64,000 bases of DNA from positions 766,164-830,163 of the forward strand of contig WELB01000004.1 in the NCBI GenBank assembly GCA_009602725.1. Direction: 5' to 3'. Shown here piece after piece: positions 23,620-36,416 of this stretch (position 1 is its first letter; every line of letters starts with the position of its first letter). Position numbers and translations under genes: made by a program. Under the pieces are notes generated by a model, which worked only from the letters and a program-made list of their open reading frames with translations, made no database searches and was not told where the DNA came from. Origin of the DNA: Spirogloea muscicola (Eukaryota > Streptophyta > Zygnematophyceae > Spirogloeales > Spirogloeaceae).

Positions 23620-24320
23620 TTAGCTGGTGGCTGAAGGGCTTGTCGTTTGCCGTCCGATACTCGGGCATCAGTTAGCGACCTCCACGAGCTGACTCGCGGT
23701 CACTAAGTGGGTCAGCTAAGCTAACCAGTAACCAGTCAGACCTAATCTAAGCTCAGGAGGAGGTGGTGTGCATCTGTCGATGTGCGTGCCGTTGTACTTG
23801 GCCACTCAGGCCCTCCATCACCCAAAACACGCTCCACTCTTTGAGGAAAAAGCCAGTTTCTTTCGGCCGTCGGGAGGCCGCACGTCGCGCAAGCCGGTCG
23901 AGGCGGCAGCAAGCCTTCCTTGGCCTGAACAGAGGTGCACAGGCTTGACGTGGCCGCCCTTGTCATGTCGTGCGCAACGCGCCGCGCCGTCTCTTCTCGT
24001 GCAGGCTGAGCGGCTCCTCACTCGTAAGTACTGAGTGATCCATCCTCCCCCGGTGCTGACATGACATCTTCAGGCCCCTCTGTTGCTAAACGCTTGTCGG
24101 CCCCTCCGAACCCTTGTCAATTCTTTTTGGGCTGGCTATCACAGCCCTTGCCCCCATTTGGAGTGCCACTTCTTTCGCTGAGGAAGAAAATTCGTGTATT
24201 TGAAACAAACGAAGGCCAGATGGCCAAGTACAAAGGCAAGCACATCTAAGACCTATATGACCTACAGCAAATGACCCGCTCAGTAACCGCGGGTCAAAAC
24301 ATGAAGGAGAGAAGGCGCGC
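23620..24320. mobile_element. LINE tails, family B and A'
   Basis: 23640-23830 is a plus-strand family B tail with stop hairpin arms AGCTGAC and GTCAGCT and the UTR block GTGCATCTGTCGATGTGCGT. 23990-24190 is a plus-strand A' tail (CTCACTCGTAAGTACTGAGT at the stop, then the GGGCTGGCTATCACAGCCC hairpin near 24128). 24200-24310 is a minus-strand family B UTR and stop region. Confidence 0.75.
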
Positions 24321-24439
24321 GGGGCGCATGAATGAAGGAGGAAGAGGAGGGGAAGCTGGGCGGGCAGCGTGGCGGGCCTGGCCCCTCGTCGAGGGATTTG
24401 GGCCCGAACGTTCCCCGGCGCGCTGCTGGCCGTCTTTGG

Positions 24440-24740
24440 CCGTCTCGCTGCAGAGGTCCATGGCCCGTGCGCTGCACCTTCGTGCCGGGAGAGCCCTCGC
24501 TGCTGCCTCTGGCTCTGTCCAGGGGACCCACTTCCAGGACCCTAGCCTCTCTGATTTGCGGCTGCTTAGCAGGGGTTACTGAGTAATTTGTAGCTGCTTT
24601 CTTTCTTTGTGTGCTTTGGTTTCTTAGCGCTTCCTCTGGCTTCCTCTGGCCCCCTTCTCGTTCTTTGTTCATTCTTTTTTGGGCTGGCTTGTCCAGCCCC
24701 TATCCTCAATGGGCGAGCCCTTTCTTCCGATGAGACGAGG
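24440..24740 (+). mobile_element. LINE family A-like tail, recent copy
   Basis: ARALHLRAGRALAAASGSVQ then HFQDPSLSDLRLLSRGY and stop at 24582, followed by about 100 nt of 3' UTR and the hairpin GGGCTGG/CCAGCCC near 24678, ending GGGCGAGCCCTTTCTT. The segment after SLSDL is essentially identical to 50490-50625 and to the reverse complement of 59130-59305, so these copies are young. Confidence 0.88.
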
Positions 24741-25480
24741 TGGTGAGAAGGCCGCGTGCCGCCTCGGCTGCCCGGCGCCCTCCCCTTCGTGCTCACCGCT
24801 CTTAGGCCCCTCTGAACCTTTGTGAATTCTTTTTGGGCTGGCTTTTCGCAGCCCTTGCCCCCATTGGGAGTGGCACTTCTTTCGTAAGAGATGGGCTTGC
24901 CAGCTGCATATCTGTCGTTCTTGCGACGACTTATTTCGGCCTCTTTGCAGCGTGCTCCAGGCTTAATGCCTTGCACCAGAAAGCTGGGCGAGCTCTAGTT
25001 GGTGGCAGAAGGGCTTCGTATCTGACATCTAGTATTCATGCACCGATTAGCGACCTTTATGCTTTGACCCGTGGTTACTGAGCGGGTCAAACTGCTGAAG
25101 GTTATGTATGTAGGTCTACAGATGTGCTTGCCTTTGTACTTGGCCATTTGCCCAGGCATTTGTTTCAGATACACAAGATTCCTCTCTTCCGTCTCCCTTC
25201 ATTCATTCTTCTCGGTGCTGGCCAACCCAAGCCATCGCCCTCTACTGGAAAAGAGCCGTGATGTGCCTGCCCCTCGCAGGCTCGCCCCCCGCCCCCAGCC
25301 GCTGTCCTCGAGCTAGCTGTCCCCCAGCCGCTGTCCTTCAGCTATTCAGACTTGCATCTTCTGACTGAGAGTCCCCTTGCTGCTGTCTTAGTACTTGGCA
25401 CCCAGGATTCTTCTGTCCTTGTCCATTCCTTTCGGGCTGGCCTCTCCCAGCCACCAGTCAATCTGGCCGCGCTTGCTACC
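24741..25480 (+). mobile_element. LINE tails incl. family B copy with 9-bp stop hairpin
   Basis: A GGGCTGGCTTTTCGCAGCCC hairpin at 24836 is followed by a family B tail (LNALHQKAGRALVGGRRAS, then SDLYALTRGY and stop at 25081). The stop lies between arms TTTGACCCG (25063) and CGGGTCAAA (25083). UTR sequence continues to about 25200. A further tail of another family with hairpin GGGCTGGCCTCTCCCAGCC lies at 25330-25480, just upstream of the UBC24-like gene. Confidence 0.8.
25063..25091 (+). other. Stem-loop across LINE stop codon (9 bp)
   Basis: Arms TTTGACCCG and CGGGTCAAA pair perfectly around an 11-nt loop that holds the last codons and the TGA. The same position in other copies has GCTGACTCG/CGGGTCAGC. 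Confidence 0.75.
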
Positions 25481-25593
25481 TCGAGCGGCAGCAGTCGCGC
25501 TGTTTCATCGACACGGCAAGCACCGGCGGCCGCCGTCTCGCAGGCGCCCGCCGCCCCGCCGCCGCCCCAGCGCGCGCCCGCCGCTCCGCCCCN

Positions 25594-28500
25594 CCCGCGG
25601 ACCGGCCCCTGGCGGGGCGCAGCAGCAAGGACGTGGCGGTGTTCACGGACGACGTGGTGGCGCACCCCGACCACCCGCGGCGCCTGGGCATCGTGACGCG
25701 GGTGTTCGGCGACAGCGAGGGCGAGGAGAGCGAGGACGAGGAGGCCGGCGGCGAGGAGGACGACACTCCGCTGCCCGAGGGCCACGTGCGCATCTCCTGG
25801 CTCACCGGTGACGTGTGGGCCGACCACGTCCCGCGCGACAGCCTCCGCGTCCTCGACCGGTCCTTCCTGCACGGCGACATCGTCGCGTGGGCCCAGGATC
25901 CGCTGGGCATGATGGGCACCGTCGTGGCCGTGGAGCTCCGCGTGGAGCTGGAGCGGCCCGGCGGCGCCCGCGTGCCGGACGTGGACAGCCGGCTGCTCCG
26001 CCCGGTCCGGCCGCTGTGGCCCGGCCAGTACGTCGTCCACGGCTCCTGGCTGGGCCGCGTCGAGGACGTCCTGGACACTGTCACGGTGGCCTTCGACGAC
26101 GGCGCGCGCTGCCGGCTCCAGGACGTGGACGAGGAGCGGCTGGAGCCTGTCCAGCAGAGCCCGATCGACGACGAGAAGGAGTCGCCCTACTATCCCGGGC
26201 AGCGCGTGGAGGCCGACAGGTCGTCTCTGTATCGGGACGCTCAGTGGCTGCACGGAGCTTGGAAGACCCAGCGGAGGCAGGGCACCGTGGTCCAAGTCGA
26301 GGCGGGCACGGTGACGGTTTTCTGGCTCGCAGCTGGCGGGCCCAAGGGCACCCACCGACACGAGGCTCCTCCGGACGTGCCGGCCGAGCGCATGCAGGCC
26401 GAGGACCTTGTGCCCCTCATGTACTTCTACCACACCAACTGGGGCCTCGGCGACTACACCATGCCAATACCAGAGCCCGCCCCAGAAGCGCGTCCAGGGT
26501 CGGGCGAGGACGACTCGGACGGTGCTCCTGACGATGCCCCTGGTGAAGCCGCGGCACTGCAGCCAGCTGTCCCGAGGAAGAAGAGCAAGGCCCGCGCCAA
26601 GAAGCAGAGAAGGAGGGCACGCCGGAGGGAGGCAGAGGCTGAGCAGGCTCTCTTGATTGTTGGCACCCACACGAAAGTGGATGTGCGGTGGCAGGATGCC
26701 ACCTTGGTGAGTCACTGCATGCCACAACAAGAGCTGGTGTTATAGCTTGCTGGGTGCTTTGCAAGGCAGGTCGCACACTTGCTGCTGCCGCATTCTCTTC
26801 TTGGCCGAATCTCTTATTTGCAAGAAGAGCTCCTTGTCAGAGATATTTACTTGGCCGCTGCTTGTATCTTGGTCAACAGTCTCAGGGGGTGGAGGCCAGC
26901 AGCTTGGTACCCGTCAATCACCTGGGGGACCATGACTTCTGGCCAGACGAGTACGTCCTTCAGCGGACAGTGGGGGAGGAGGCTCAGCAGGAGCGTTTGA
27001 ATTCTCGAGCTGGCCTGGTGAAGAGCGTCGACTTCAAGCAAAGGACGGCTGTTGTGCAATGGTTGAAGCAGGTGCCCAGAAGAGCCCTGTTGTTGCCCGC
27101 CACTGTAAGCAGGATTGTCACTATGGTCAGTAGTAAGTGGTTAACCGCCCTGCCTCATCGGCCTCGTCTCGGCAGGTCAGTGAGCCTCATGAGAGCTTGG
27201 AGTTTGAGGAGGGGGAGCTCGTCTCTGTGTATGAGCTCCTTGAGCACCCAGACTACACATATCGTCTAGGAGACGTCGTCATTGGCCTCCGTTCTGCACC
27301 AGATGCTGAAAGCCAACCAGATCAAGCCCAACCTTTTGAAGCCCAACCAGATCAAGCCCAAGTCAACGTCGCCCAAGTTGATGACGTCGGTCAGACGGAG
27401 CCTAAGGTGGAAGAAGATGGGAGGAGCTCTGCAGTGATGGAGAAGGACCTCTCCTGGGTTGGCGAAATTGCAGGCCTAGAAGCAGGAGAAATCTTGGTTG
27501 CATGGGCTGATGGTGTTGTTTCCAAGGTCGGTCCAAGTGCACTCCCTTTTGCAGGCCTGTAACATGAAGCTGGAAACGACCAGTACATGGGGTGCTTAGT
27601 GAGTTGAATTTTTCGTAAAAAAGTCATGGCTGAAAGAGATTTCATATTATGACTGAGGATGCTTTCATCATCTGTTGCACAGGTCGGACCTCAAGCAATA
27701 TACGTTGTCAGCAGGGAGGATGACTATGGACCCAACGAAGCTGGAGATGACGCTGCGAGCTGGGAGACAACAGACTCCATGGCTGATCCTGCCGACAACG
27801 AAAGGGTGCGCAAAGGGATGTCGTTGATGTCTTGCATGACCAGGCCTAGCTCCAAGTGAAAATCTGGTACGGTTCTATTGCAACTGGAGATGATGGCAAG
27901 AGCAAGTGGAGTGACCCTTGTCTCTTGGGCATGTGCTATCAGAGGGTGGTCAGGGGTTGCTGCTCAGGCTCAGCCCATGTATGACACCTCTGATAGGGTA
28001 TATCAGCCCAAGTCTGACGGATGCGCAAAGCTGTTTTGATCAGTTGGACTTTCCTCACCCTTGTGTTCAGGAGGAACTCCACAGGATTGCCGATATGGAG
28101 GCCTTGCTAAATGGAGGTCATTCCACGATCGACAATCAGCAGCGGGCTGCAGGAGCTTTTGAAGCTCATGGCTCTCCGGATTCTGAGCCAAGTGCAGCGG
28201 GCATCTTCACCCCCTTGTCTCAAGCCACGATGGGGCTGGCTAGTAGGCTCGCTGGCCTTGCAGCTGGGCTGGTCAGGAAGGGGGAACAGCTGCCAGGCGC
28301 CAGATCGATGACGAGCCTGCCTCGCAGGTCCAGCCATGGACTGGAGGATCTTCTTACGCCTGATGAAGGGAATGGCCAATCAGAGTCCAGTCCCTCACTT
28401 CTTGTCAATCGGTCTGCACCGGTTGCAAAACACATGGTGGAAGGGGCTGTGTCTGCTTCTCGGATGAATGGCGGCCTAAGTCAGCAGCTTGCAGGTGCAC

Positions 28501-30423
28501 AAGATGCGGAGGAGGACTCAAGAACACAGCCAAGAGATGGTGCTGGTATTGATGACGTTACGGATAACAGTGGTGGGCAAGAAAACTGTGCGGAGTCTTC
28601 TGGCACAGGGCATGCAGAAGTTGGTCAATTGGCCAATGGAAGCTCAAGCTATGAGCACTTTGACATCGTGATAGATGCCTCTGATCATCACTATGTATCA
28701 AACGTTGGGCAGGTACGCACAGATTCCACCCTATTGTCCCACAGAGACAATGGTAATGGTTCATATGGACCACTATGACTTGGGCATCGCAATCGATCCT
28801 GGACTCAGTCCTGGCAACCTTGAAGTGTGCATTTCTAACAGCAGAGTGGTCCTCTTGATTTTGACTTGGTCTCAGATTACCCCAAGTCGCAAATGGTCAA
28901 AGAAGGTGCAGCAGGAGTGGGCGTCACTGCAGAACAGTCTCCCAGGTACTTAGTGCTGAATAGACTGCACATGCATTCTCATGTGGTTTGTGATTTCATC
29001 AAGTGATTAAGGCTGGTACCAGGGTTTAATTCTTGCTTGTCATTACTTACTCATCGACCTCCGTGCACAGCTTTGTGCACTAAGATGACCATCTTTGATG
29101 GTTGTGCCCTTGATTTTCCACAGAGAGTGTCTATGTCAGGGCTTATGAGGATCGCATGGATCTCCTGCGTGCTGTTATTGTGGGTGCACCAGGCACGCCA
29201 TATCACAATGGCCTCTTTGTGTTTGACATTTTCATTCCTCCAGATTATCCAGCTGTACCGCCTGTGAGTCTTGGCTTCTGTGTATATTGCTTCTCCATTG
29301 TATGCACAACGAGAAACCAGATGGAGTGCGCTGTTTGACAGGATCTCACAGCTTTCTCATTCATAGCAGTAGGTGGACCTTATTCTGCTTGCTAGCACTC
29401 TGATAAATCTCCAGGGAAAGCAAGTAGATTGAACTCATCTTTGTTGTTTTACAGGTTGTCTATTATCATTCCCGGGGGTTACGAATCAATCCCAATCTAT
29501 ATGAGGACGGCAAAGTTTGTCTGAGCCTATTGAACACATGGACTGGTAAAGGGACCGAAGTATGGGACCCTCAATCGTCAACAATTCTCCAGGTAGCTTT
29601 CTCTTATCTGGAACTTGGTCCTTTTGTTGATGTACATGTAGGGATGTGGGTGGAAGGCAGCACCACAAACGTAGAATCTTTTGAGGATCTTGCCAGTCAA
29701 TAATTAGTGTTTACTGGAGCAGATTGCCCAGTTACATCATGTCCACCTTAGCACAAGTTTCTGGTGGTGGTGGTGAGCACGAGTGACTCTGACAACAACT
29801 CTCACACCATTCGTGATGTTGTCATATCAGGTCCTTGTGTCCATTCAGGGCCTTGTTCTTGTGGCCAAGCCTTACTACAATGAGGCTGGATACGAAAAAC
29901 AGATGGGTAGCGAGGAAGGGGAGAGAAACTCTCTGATCTACAATGAGAGCGCTTTTCTTCTAACATGCCAGACCACGCTACATCTTCTTCAAAGCCCACC
30001 AAAGGTATACACAAGCTTACTCTTTTCTCTCTCTTTTGGCCCTTATTGCACAAGTACAGGGATGTTGGACTTGCTTGTCCTTGGCTTGTGGGCCTGCCAT
30101 GCATACAAGGAAGTAGACACTTCCTTCTGGATCTAAAAAGGCTTCTCAAGTCTCTGATCCTGATGATGGAGTGAGGACTCTGGAGCTGTTTTCCCACTTT
30201 GCAGCACGTCAGCGGATTGGTCAAGCAACACTTCGGAGAGAAGGCTCAGGATATATTGCGGAGCTGCGCTGTGATCTTGGGAGAGGAGGGCGGTGAGAGG
30301 GAAGACGGAGCTGGACCCAGCGAGAGCAGCTCAGCTGGCTTGAAAATTGTGCTGTCCAAGCTACGGTCCAAGCTTAGGGAAGCATTTGCAAGGTCCTTCT
30401 CCGATGAACCTTTGAGTTCTTGA
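25594..30423 (+). CDS. Large E2 ubiquitin-conjugating enzyme, PHO2/UBC24-UBE2O type (5' partial)
   Basis: Plant members (UBC24/PHO2, UBC23) are large E2 or E2/E3 hybrid enzymes; PHO2 controls phosphate transporters. Exons joining in frame: <25594-26706, 26880-27071, 27176-27526, 27683-27805, 28071-28712, about 28844-28945, 29124-29263, 29455-29592, 29831-30004, 30205-30423. The long N-terminal part holds repeated SH3-like Trp/Asp blocks (for example [20 protein letters not shown] and [16 protein letters not shown]), as in UBE2O. The UBC fold runs [75 protein letters not shown] (Cys nucleophile; the usual HPN is replaced as in this subgroup), then [20 protein letters not shown]. An unread base at 25593 hides the start. 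The frame just before KWSKKV is not clean, so an extra junction or an indel is possible. Which paralogue it matches cannot be said. Confidence 0.88.
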
Positions 30424-32230
30424 GAGCCAGGCAATGGCGGGACCAACTTCCTGGAGTGGTCTGACTGGCCCCGTCCAGCTTTATTCCATACTGGCTGTGC
30501 CCCTGACCGGGCATCTGCCTCAGGGTACAAAGCCCCACTGCTTGAAATGTTTATTGAAATTTCCAATATTCGCGCACTGCTTGCTCGCACTCAACTCCGT
30601 CGCTGCACTCTCGCCAAGCCTCTAGTTTGTCCTTACCGGCACGCTGCTTGCCCCTGCTGGACTCCTGGCTGCGCCTTCGCCTTCGATCAACATCGTCTTT
30701 ACACCTTTGCTGGACCTCCGGTTCGTTTTCACTTTCGCTTTTGATTGTCCACGACTACATCTCATTTTGCAGGCAAGTGCTACCATCTCTATAATGATTA
30801 TTCCTCGACATGGCTTCTTCCGGCCGCACTACGTCTGGCGGCTCTGTGTCCGGCGGCACTAATACTTCTAACGTGTCTGCGAATCTCGAAACTAGACAGG
30901 TTATGGGCCCACCAGGGGCGTTTGAGATTTTATCTCCAGCTGCGCTCGTCACCAGAATTTCTGGCGAAGCTTCTCAACCTGGCAATGGAAGATTTCAATG
31001 CATCTGCAGACTAGGAATTTGTTTGGCATAGTTGATGGAACAGATGCAGAACCTCTTCCGACGCATCAAGACTACTGTACTTGGGTAAGGGAAATTCAGC
31101 AGGTGATGGCTACGCTATCCCTTAATATTGACGATGGTCATCTGATCCACATCCAGAACCTTTCGACAGCCAAGCAGATGATGGACAACCTGAACGCAAT
31201 CTATGAAAATACATCAGGAGCTTCCAATAACCAAAATCAGGACTTGTCAACTGTACGACGATCAACTAGAACAAAAAACCTGTTGTCCACTTAGACAGAT
31301 TGCCAAGGTACTTTCTTCTTCTTCCAACGATAGTATTGATACACCTTGCAGCCTGCAAGCAGCTCTGAGTTCTGCACATACAGAATCAAGGAAGCAAGCA
31401 ATTGCTGACGAGATGAACTCGCTACTACAAAACACAACGTGGAAATTTAGAAACTTTACCTGCAGGAAGGAGGGCAATTGAACATAAGTGGGTCTTCAAG
31501 GTTGAGCAAAATGCTGATGGAGGAATAGACAAATACAAGGCCAGGTTGGTTGCAAATGGTTGTGAGGAAAAGGAAGACATCGATTTCAACGAAACCTTTG
31601 CTCCAACGTGGCCTTGCATTGGTCTACTCCTCCATCAGCATTCCGCTTATCGTTTGAAGACCCAAATGTTTCCAATTGCCCTCCTTCCTGCAGGTAGACT
31701 TTCTATTCTCCACATTTTGTTCTTTAGTAGCGAGTTCATCACGTCAGCAATTGCTTGCTTCCATTGTTCTGCATGTGCAGAATTCAGAGCTGCTTGCAAG
31801 CTGAAAGGTGTATCCATACTGTCGTTGGAAGAAGAAGAATATACCTCGGCAAGTTGTCCAAAGTGGACGACAGGTTTTCTTGTTCTAGTTGATCGTCGTA
31901 CAATAGATAAGTCCTGATTTTGATTATTGGAAGCTCGTGATATGTTGTCATAGATTGCATTCAGGTTGTTCCACATCTGCTTGGCTGTGGGAAGGTTCTG
32001 GATGTGGATCAAATGACCATCATCAATATTACGGGATAGCATAGCCATCACCTTCTGATTTCCCTTATCCAAGTATAGTAGTCCTGATGCGTCGGAAGAA
32101 GGTTCTGCATCTGGAGCGTCAAGCTCATGATGTTGCTGGCCACTTTCAAGCAGTTAATGAGGTGCTCATATGACGCCATCATGTGCCCTCCTGGGCACGT
32201 TGGCAGTTGACAGGATCCTCGTTCGCAAGT
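30424..32230. mobile_element. Fossil Ty1/copia LTR element, inverted-repeat arrangement
   Basis: Plus-strand Gag (UBN2-type) similarity starts near 30810, with a short piece of copia reverse transcriptase around 31380-31610. A second arm with the same parts lies on the minus strand (about 31650-32210), so the two arms face each other. Both arms look like the same shortened, broken form; they differ by scattered changes, which suggests moderate age. LTRs are not identified. The left side, 30424-30800, is non-coding sequence after the E2 gene and may hold leader sequence. Confidence 0.8.
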
Positions 32231-32800
32231 CAGTGAAACAAGTAAAGGCCTCTACCCTGATCTACAATGCGATGGATGAGTAGCTCTGTGTGCAAGAAGG
32301 GCGACGAAGTCTGGAAGTTTGCGTCATGGCAAGCACTGCTTCACAAGAGAACACGCAGCTCCTAGGAAAGAACAAGCGCGGCCAGATTGACTGGTGGCTG
32401 GGAGAGGCCAGCCCAATCAAATGGACAAGGTCTGAAGAAGCCGGAGTGCTAAGGACAAAGACATCAGCAACAAGACTCTCAGTAACCTCTCGTCGGGGGC
32501 GAGCGCTGTGAGGAGGCCAGCCCGAAACAGAGTTGACGAGAAGAAAGAAAGGGCTCGCCCATTGAGGATAGGGGCTGGGAAAGCCAGCCCAAGAAAGAAT
32601 GAACAAAGTACGAGAAGGAGAGCAAGTGGCTTCTCTCCCGAAGAGAGAGAGAAGGCGCGCGGGGCGCATGAATTGAAAGGGAGGCCAATTCAAGCCAATA
32701 CATTGTTCAGGCGAAGGAAAACGTGTGCTTGAGAGAAACAAAGGCCAAATGGCTAAGTACATAGGAGGCAAGCACATTTGAAGACCTGAAGGGGGCAAGG
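32231..32800 (-). mobile_element. LINE 3'-UTR pieces upstream of the JmjC gene
   Basis: Minus-strand hairpin copies near 32395, 32535 and 32575, and a family C 3' end near 32660-32710, where TGAATTG and CAATTCA form a hairpin. A partial family B UTR lies at 32740-32780. No gene is seen; the long minus-strand open frame across 32.3-33.3 kb is an artefact of GC-rich DNA. Confidence 0.75.
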
Positions 32801-32871
32801 GCGTCTGGGCTCCCTCACGGCAGCACGGCAGCTCCGCCTGCGGGCCTGACCCGTGGAGGCGGCAGGCCGCC

Positions 32872-35800
32872 ATGGCCGTCGCGGGCGCCGAGCACGCGTG
32901 GCGCGTCCGCGACATGCCCTCCGCCGCCGGGCCCGACGCCTTCGCCGCCTCCTGCGAGGACCCCAATCTGCCCGCTGTGAGGAAGCCGCCGCCGCACAGC
33001 CAGCGGCACACGGCGGCGCCACCGCGACCGCCTGCCAGTGGCTTCTCCAGCGAGCTGCTCTGACTGTGGGCCTCGGGCTGGCTGGTGGGCGCTGACGACG
33101 GGGCAGGTCTTCCGAGGCCTGGTGAGCGGCTGGCCGGCTGCTCGCCTCTGGGGGCCACCGGCCGAAGACGGCTCCTTCCGCAGGCTCCGGGTGAGGCCCG
33201 ATGGCCTGGCCAGCCCAGACCCTTTCCGGCGACGTCGCGCTGCAAGCAGAACCCGAAAGCCCAGACACCCGGCCAACAGCCCTCAGGACAAGCTCCCCAA
33301 GGGCCTGCAGGCGTTTGGCGGCATGCTGTTGCGAGCAGCCCACACAGATGCATGGGATGTCAAGTTCAGGCCTCTTGGTACTGCCGGCACTACTGTGTTG
33401 CTGCAGACGTGCCGAGCCAGTTGTGCTCCCAGCCAGATGCTGGCAGTGCGTGCCGAACCCATGAACAGGACGTACTTGTGACGCCATTGTCAATGTCACA
33501 CGCCCTGATGGTGGAACTTTTCCTGGAGACGCTGCGAGGCTGAGCAGTTAGTTGTCTATCTGGCAGGCCTTAGCTGGGGAAGCCACCGTGCAAGCCATGG
33601 CATCTGTGGGCCCTATCTTTTATGGCAACCTCGGCAGCCATGAGAGGGTACAGTCTCAACTTAAAATAAGCTGGAAGCATCAAGCACTGAGGCATGTGCA
33701 CAGAGCACCTGCAGCTCAGAGGCACTGCTGACAACTGTACCTTTGGCCTGGCTGGGTCAGGTGGCTGCTACTCTAGGTGACTTGCTGCAGCTTGCACCTC
33801 TTGCTAGCAGCCAATGCCACCCAAGTGAGGCAGAGCAGTCGGTACTTGAACAAGCAGGAAAGCGGTCAGGTGCAGCTGCAGAAGGCCTAGATTTGCTTCA
33901 AGGGAAGCATTGCTACTTAGCCCAGGTCATCACCTTCTACTCAAATGTCGCTTTCCACAATATGCACAGCTGCTTTGGTAAACCACTGGTGTAATTCATG
34001 CTGTGTAGCTAAGCTACTTGGCAGTGACATAAGGAGACTGTAGTCGTTCTCAGTAATTGTGTACCTTCTGTGTCAAAACCTCGTGTGTCCTGTCTGTACC
34101 CCGACTGCATATCAGGCTCCCATGTACGACGCTGAAGACCGGACTGGAGTCTCCCTTGCTCCACTGCTGGAGGACATCCACAAGGTCGGCAAGTGTGCCC
34201 TTGGTGTCATCAGAACGGCCCTTTTTGTGATTCACTCTGGCCCCCTTTGCTTTTCTTCTCTATCTGCCCTTTGGCTACCTTTCTGCGCTCCATCTCTCTC
34301 GTACCTGCGCCGGTCAGCCACTTGCAAGATTCAATTTTGGAGAGTAGGATGCATGAGAGGTTGTGAATATGCTGGCCAGCAGATTGCGGCACAATGAGGC
34401 ACTCCACTTCCATCTTTCTGCAGTGCAGCCAGACATTCTCAAGAAGAAAGAGATTGCAAGTATCAACTTTTGGATGAGCTTTCATGCCTCAATCTCAAGC
34501 ATACACTATGACCCCTATCATAACCTTCTTTGTGTGGTCAGTGGACGAAAGACAGGTAAGAAGTTACTGGCTTTGCAGCATGTGTTATTTTCAGCTCAAG
34601 CCGGCATGGCCCGTTGCTGTAGGAAGATGGACTCTGATGCACAAGCTAAGCAGTGATGTCTGTCATGCATGCAGTCAGCATATGGCCACCCTCAGCTGCA
34701 GCAAGTTTGTACCCAATGCCTCTATATGGAGAATCTTCCAACCACAGGTATGTGCTCTACTGAGTTGAGGTACCAAATATGCAGTGTTGGGCTTATGCAT
34801 CGTAGGCTGCGCAGGAGATGGTACTGAAAGTGGCCCCTAATATGTACTTGTTGTCAGCAGTGCTATCAATCTGTTGCAACCTGATTATAAGCAGCACCCG
34901 CAAGCAGCAAACTATCGCACCTTGTGCAAAAATATCACACTTGCTGCAGGCGATGCTCTCTTCCTGCCCGAGGGCTGGTACTGAGCTTTCCCAATCAACT
35001 CTTCATGATTATCCTTCTGCTCCCTGAAAGTATGGCTGTATGCCTGTATAGATGTTGCTCCTTATTCTGGAATTGCAATTCAGAAGTTTGTGATACTCCT
35101 GATTTTCGCAGGTATCACCAAGTCGACAGTGAGAGATCGACTATTGCAGTCAATTTCTGGTGGCCATCGAAAGTGTGCCTGGCATTTGGATCGCACATGG
35201 ACACGTATTATGCTCGCCGAATCCTGATTAGGTACTAAACTGGCACTGTATTCTTAGGCATCTGCCCAATGCTGCCTGTGCATGTACAGCACAGCACTGC
35301 TTGGACAGTAACTGACTGCTTCTCTTCACATGATGTTGTTGCAGCTTGTTGGACTATGAGAAGGTACATCTGCGACGTGCTTTACGCTTCACTTGTCACA
35401 GCAAGCCCTGCTGGGACGTGTATTGTATCATGCAAGCATGTCCTGAGGTGGTGGGACTCGTGTTGTTGGCTTGTTGCACGCGATATGCCAAGAAGAGTCA
35501 TCTGTAGGTGGAGCCTCTTCTCTGCAGGCTGCACACCGTATTCAGGTCTTCTGAACCTGTATACTAACTCCTCTGATTGACTGACATGGACAAATGGGTG
35601 ACTCCACAGAAGCGCACATTGGCAGCCATTGCACCCTTTCCTTCTGAGGAGGCTTGCCATCAAGCACAAGACAAGGAACCTCAGGACAGTAGTACGAGCA
35701 GCTTGCAGGCAGCAGATGTGTCAGCCTCACAGAGCCAGCCTAGATCACCTGGAGGCTTAGAGGATGGTGCTTTTCAACCACCCAGCTTGATGAATGATAA

Positions 35801-36385
35801 AGGAGATAAATCAGGATCAGGGACATCGAGAAAAGTCGATGTCCTAGCTGAGAGGAGGCACCATAAGATGAGCTCTAAGGGTGGACGACGTGCAAAGCGG
35901 CGGACGGATGCTGTCAAGGGCGAGTTTGTTCCTTCGTTGATCAAGCAAGGAGTTTCACTCGACAAGAAGGATGAGCAACAAGTTGAGAAGAGGCTAGGAC
36001 GTAAGAGAAGTGCAACTGTGCAGTCTTTGACTGGCAGGGAGCAGATCTTGCTTCGGGCTCTTGTCATGGGAACTGCTGGCCAGTCAGGAGTCAGCCAGGA
36101 AGTCAAAGGAGACCCTTCACCCAACTCAGGCATTCGAATGGATCACAGACTACGGGCAGGAGTGGAGACATCACGTGGGATGCCCAGTGATGCTGTGCCA
36201 GCAGATCAGACAGCGGCAGGAGGCAACATGATGACGGATACAGTTGCAAGAGTGTTCGCGGCTCTTGACCCACAAGAACTGCGGCGTGTACTCCTCGCCA
36301 TGGTGGTGAGTGCTGTGAAGAATAGATGTGGCATTCGCCAATATATTGTACTTGCAACGTATGCTGGACATATGAATATAGATAG

Positions 36386-36416
<31 letters not shown>

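Noticed and set aside
24463-24582. Many short frames ending in TRGY/SRGY as possible small genes
   Set aside because: They match the C-terminus of the 952-codon LINE frame and lack starts of their own; they are 5'-truncated LINE copies.
25342-26730. 462-codon minus-strand open frame
   Set aside because: Lies opposite the GC-rich first exon of the E2 gene; no family motifs, and it crosses an N.
32262-33353. 363-codon minus-strand open frame
   Set aside because: Spans LINE UTR pieces and the GC-rich 5' end of the JmjC gene; no coherent protein.
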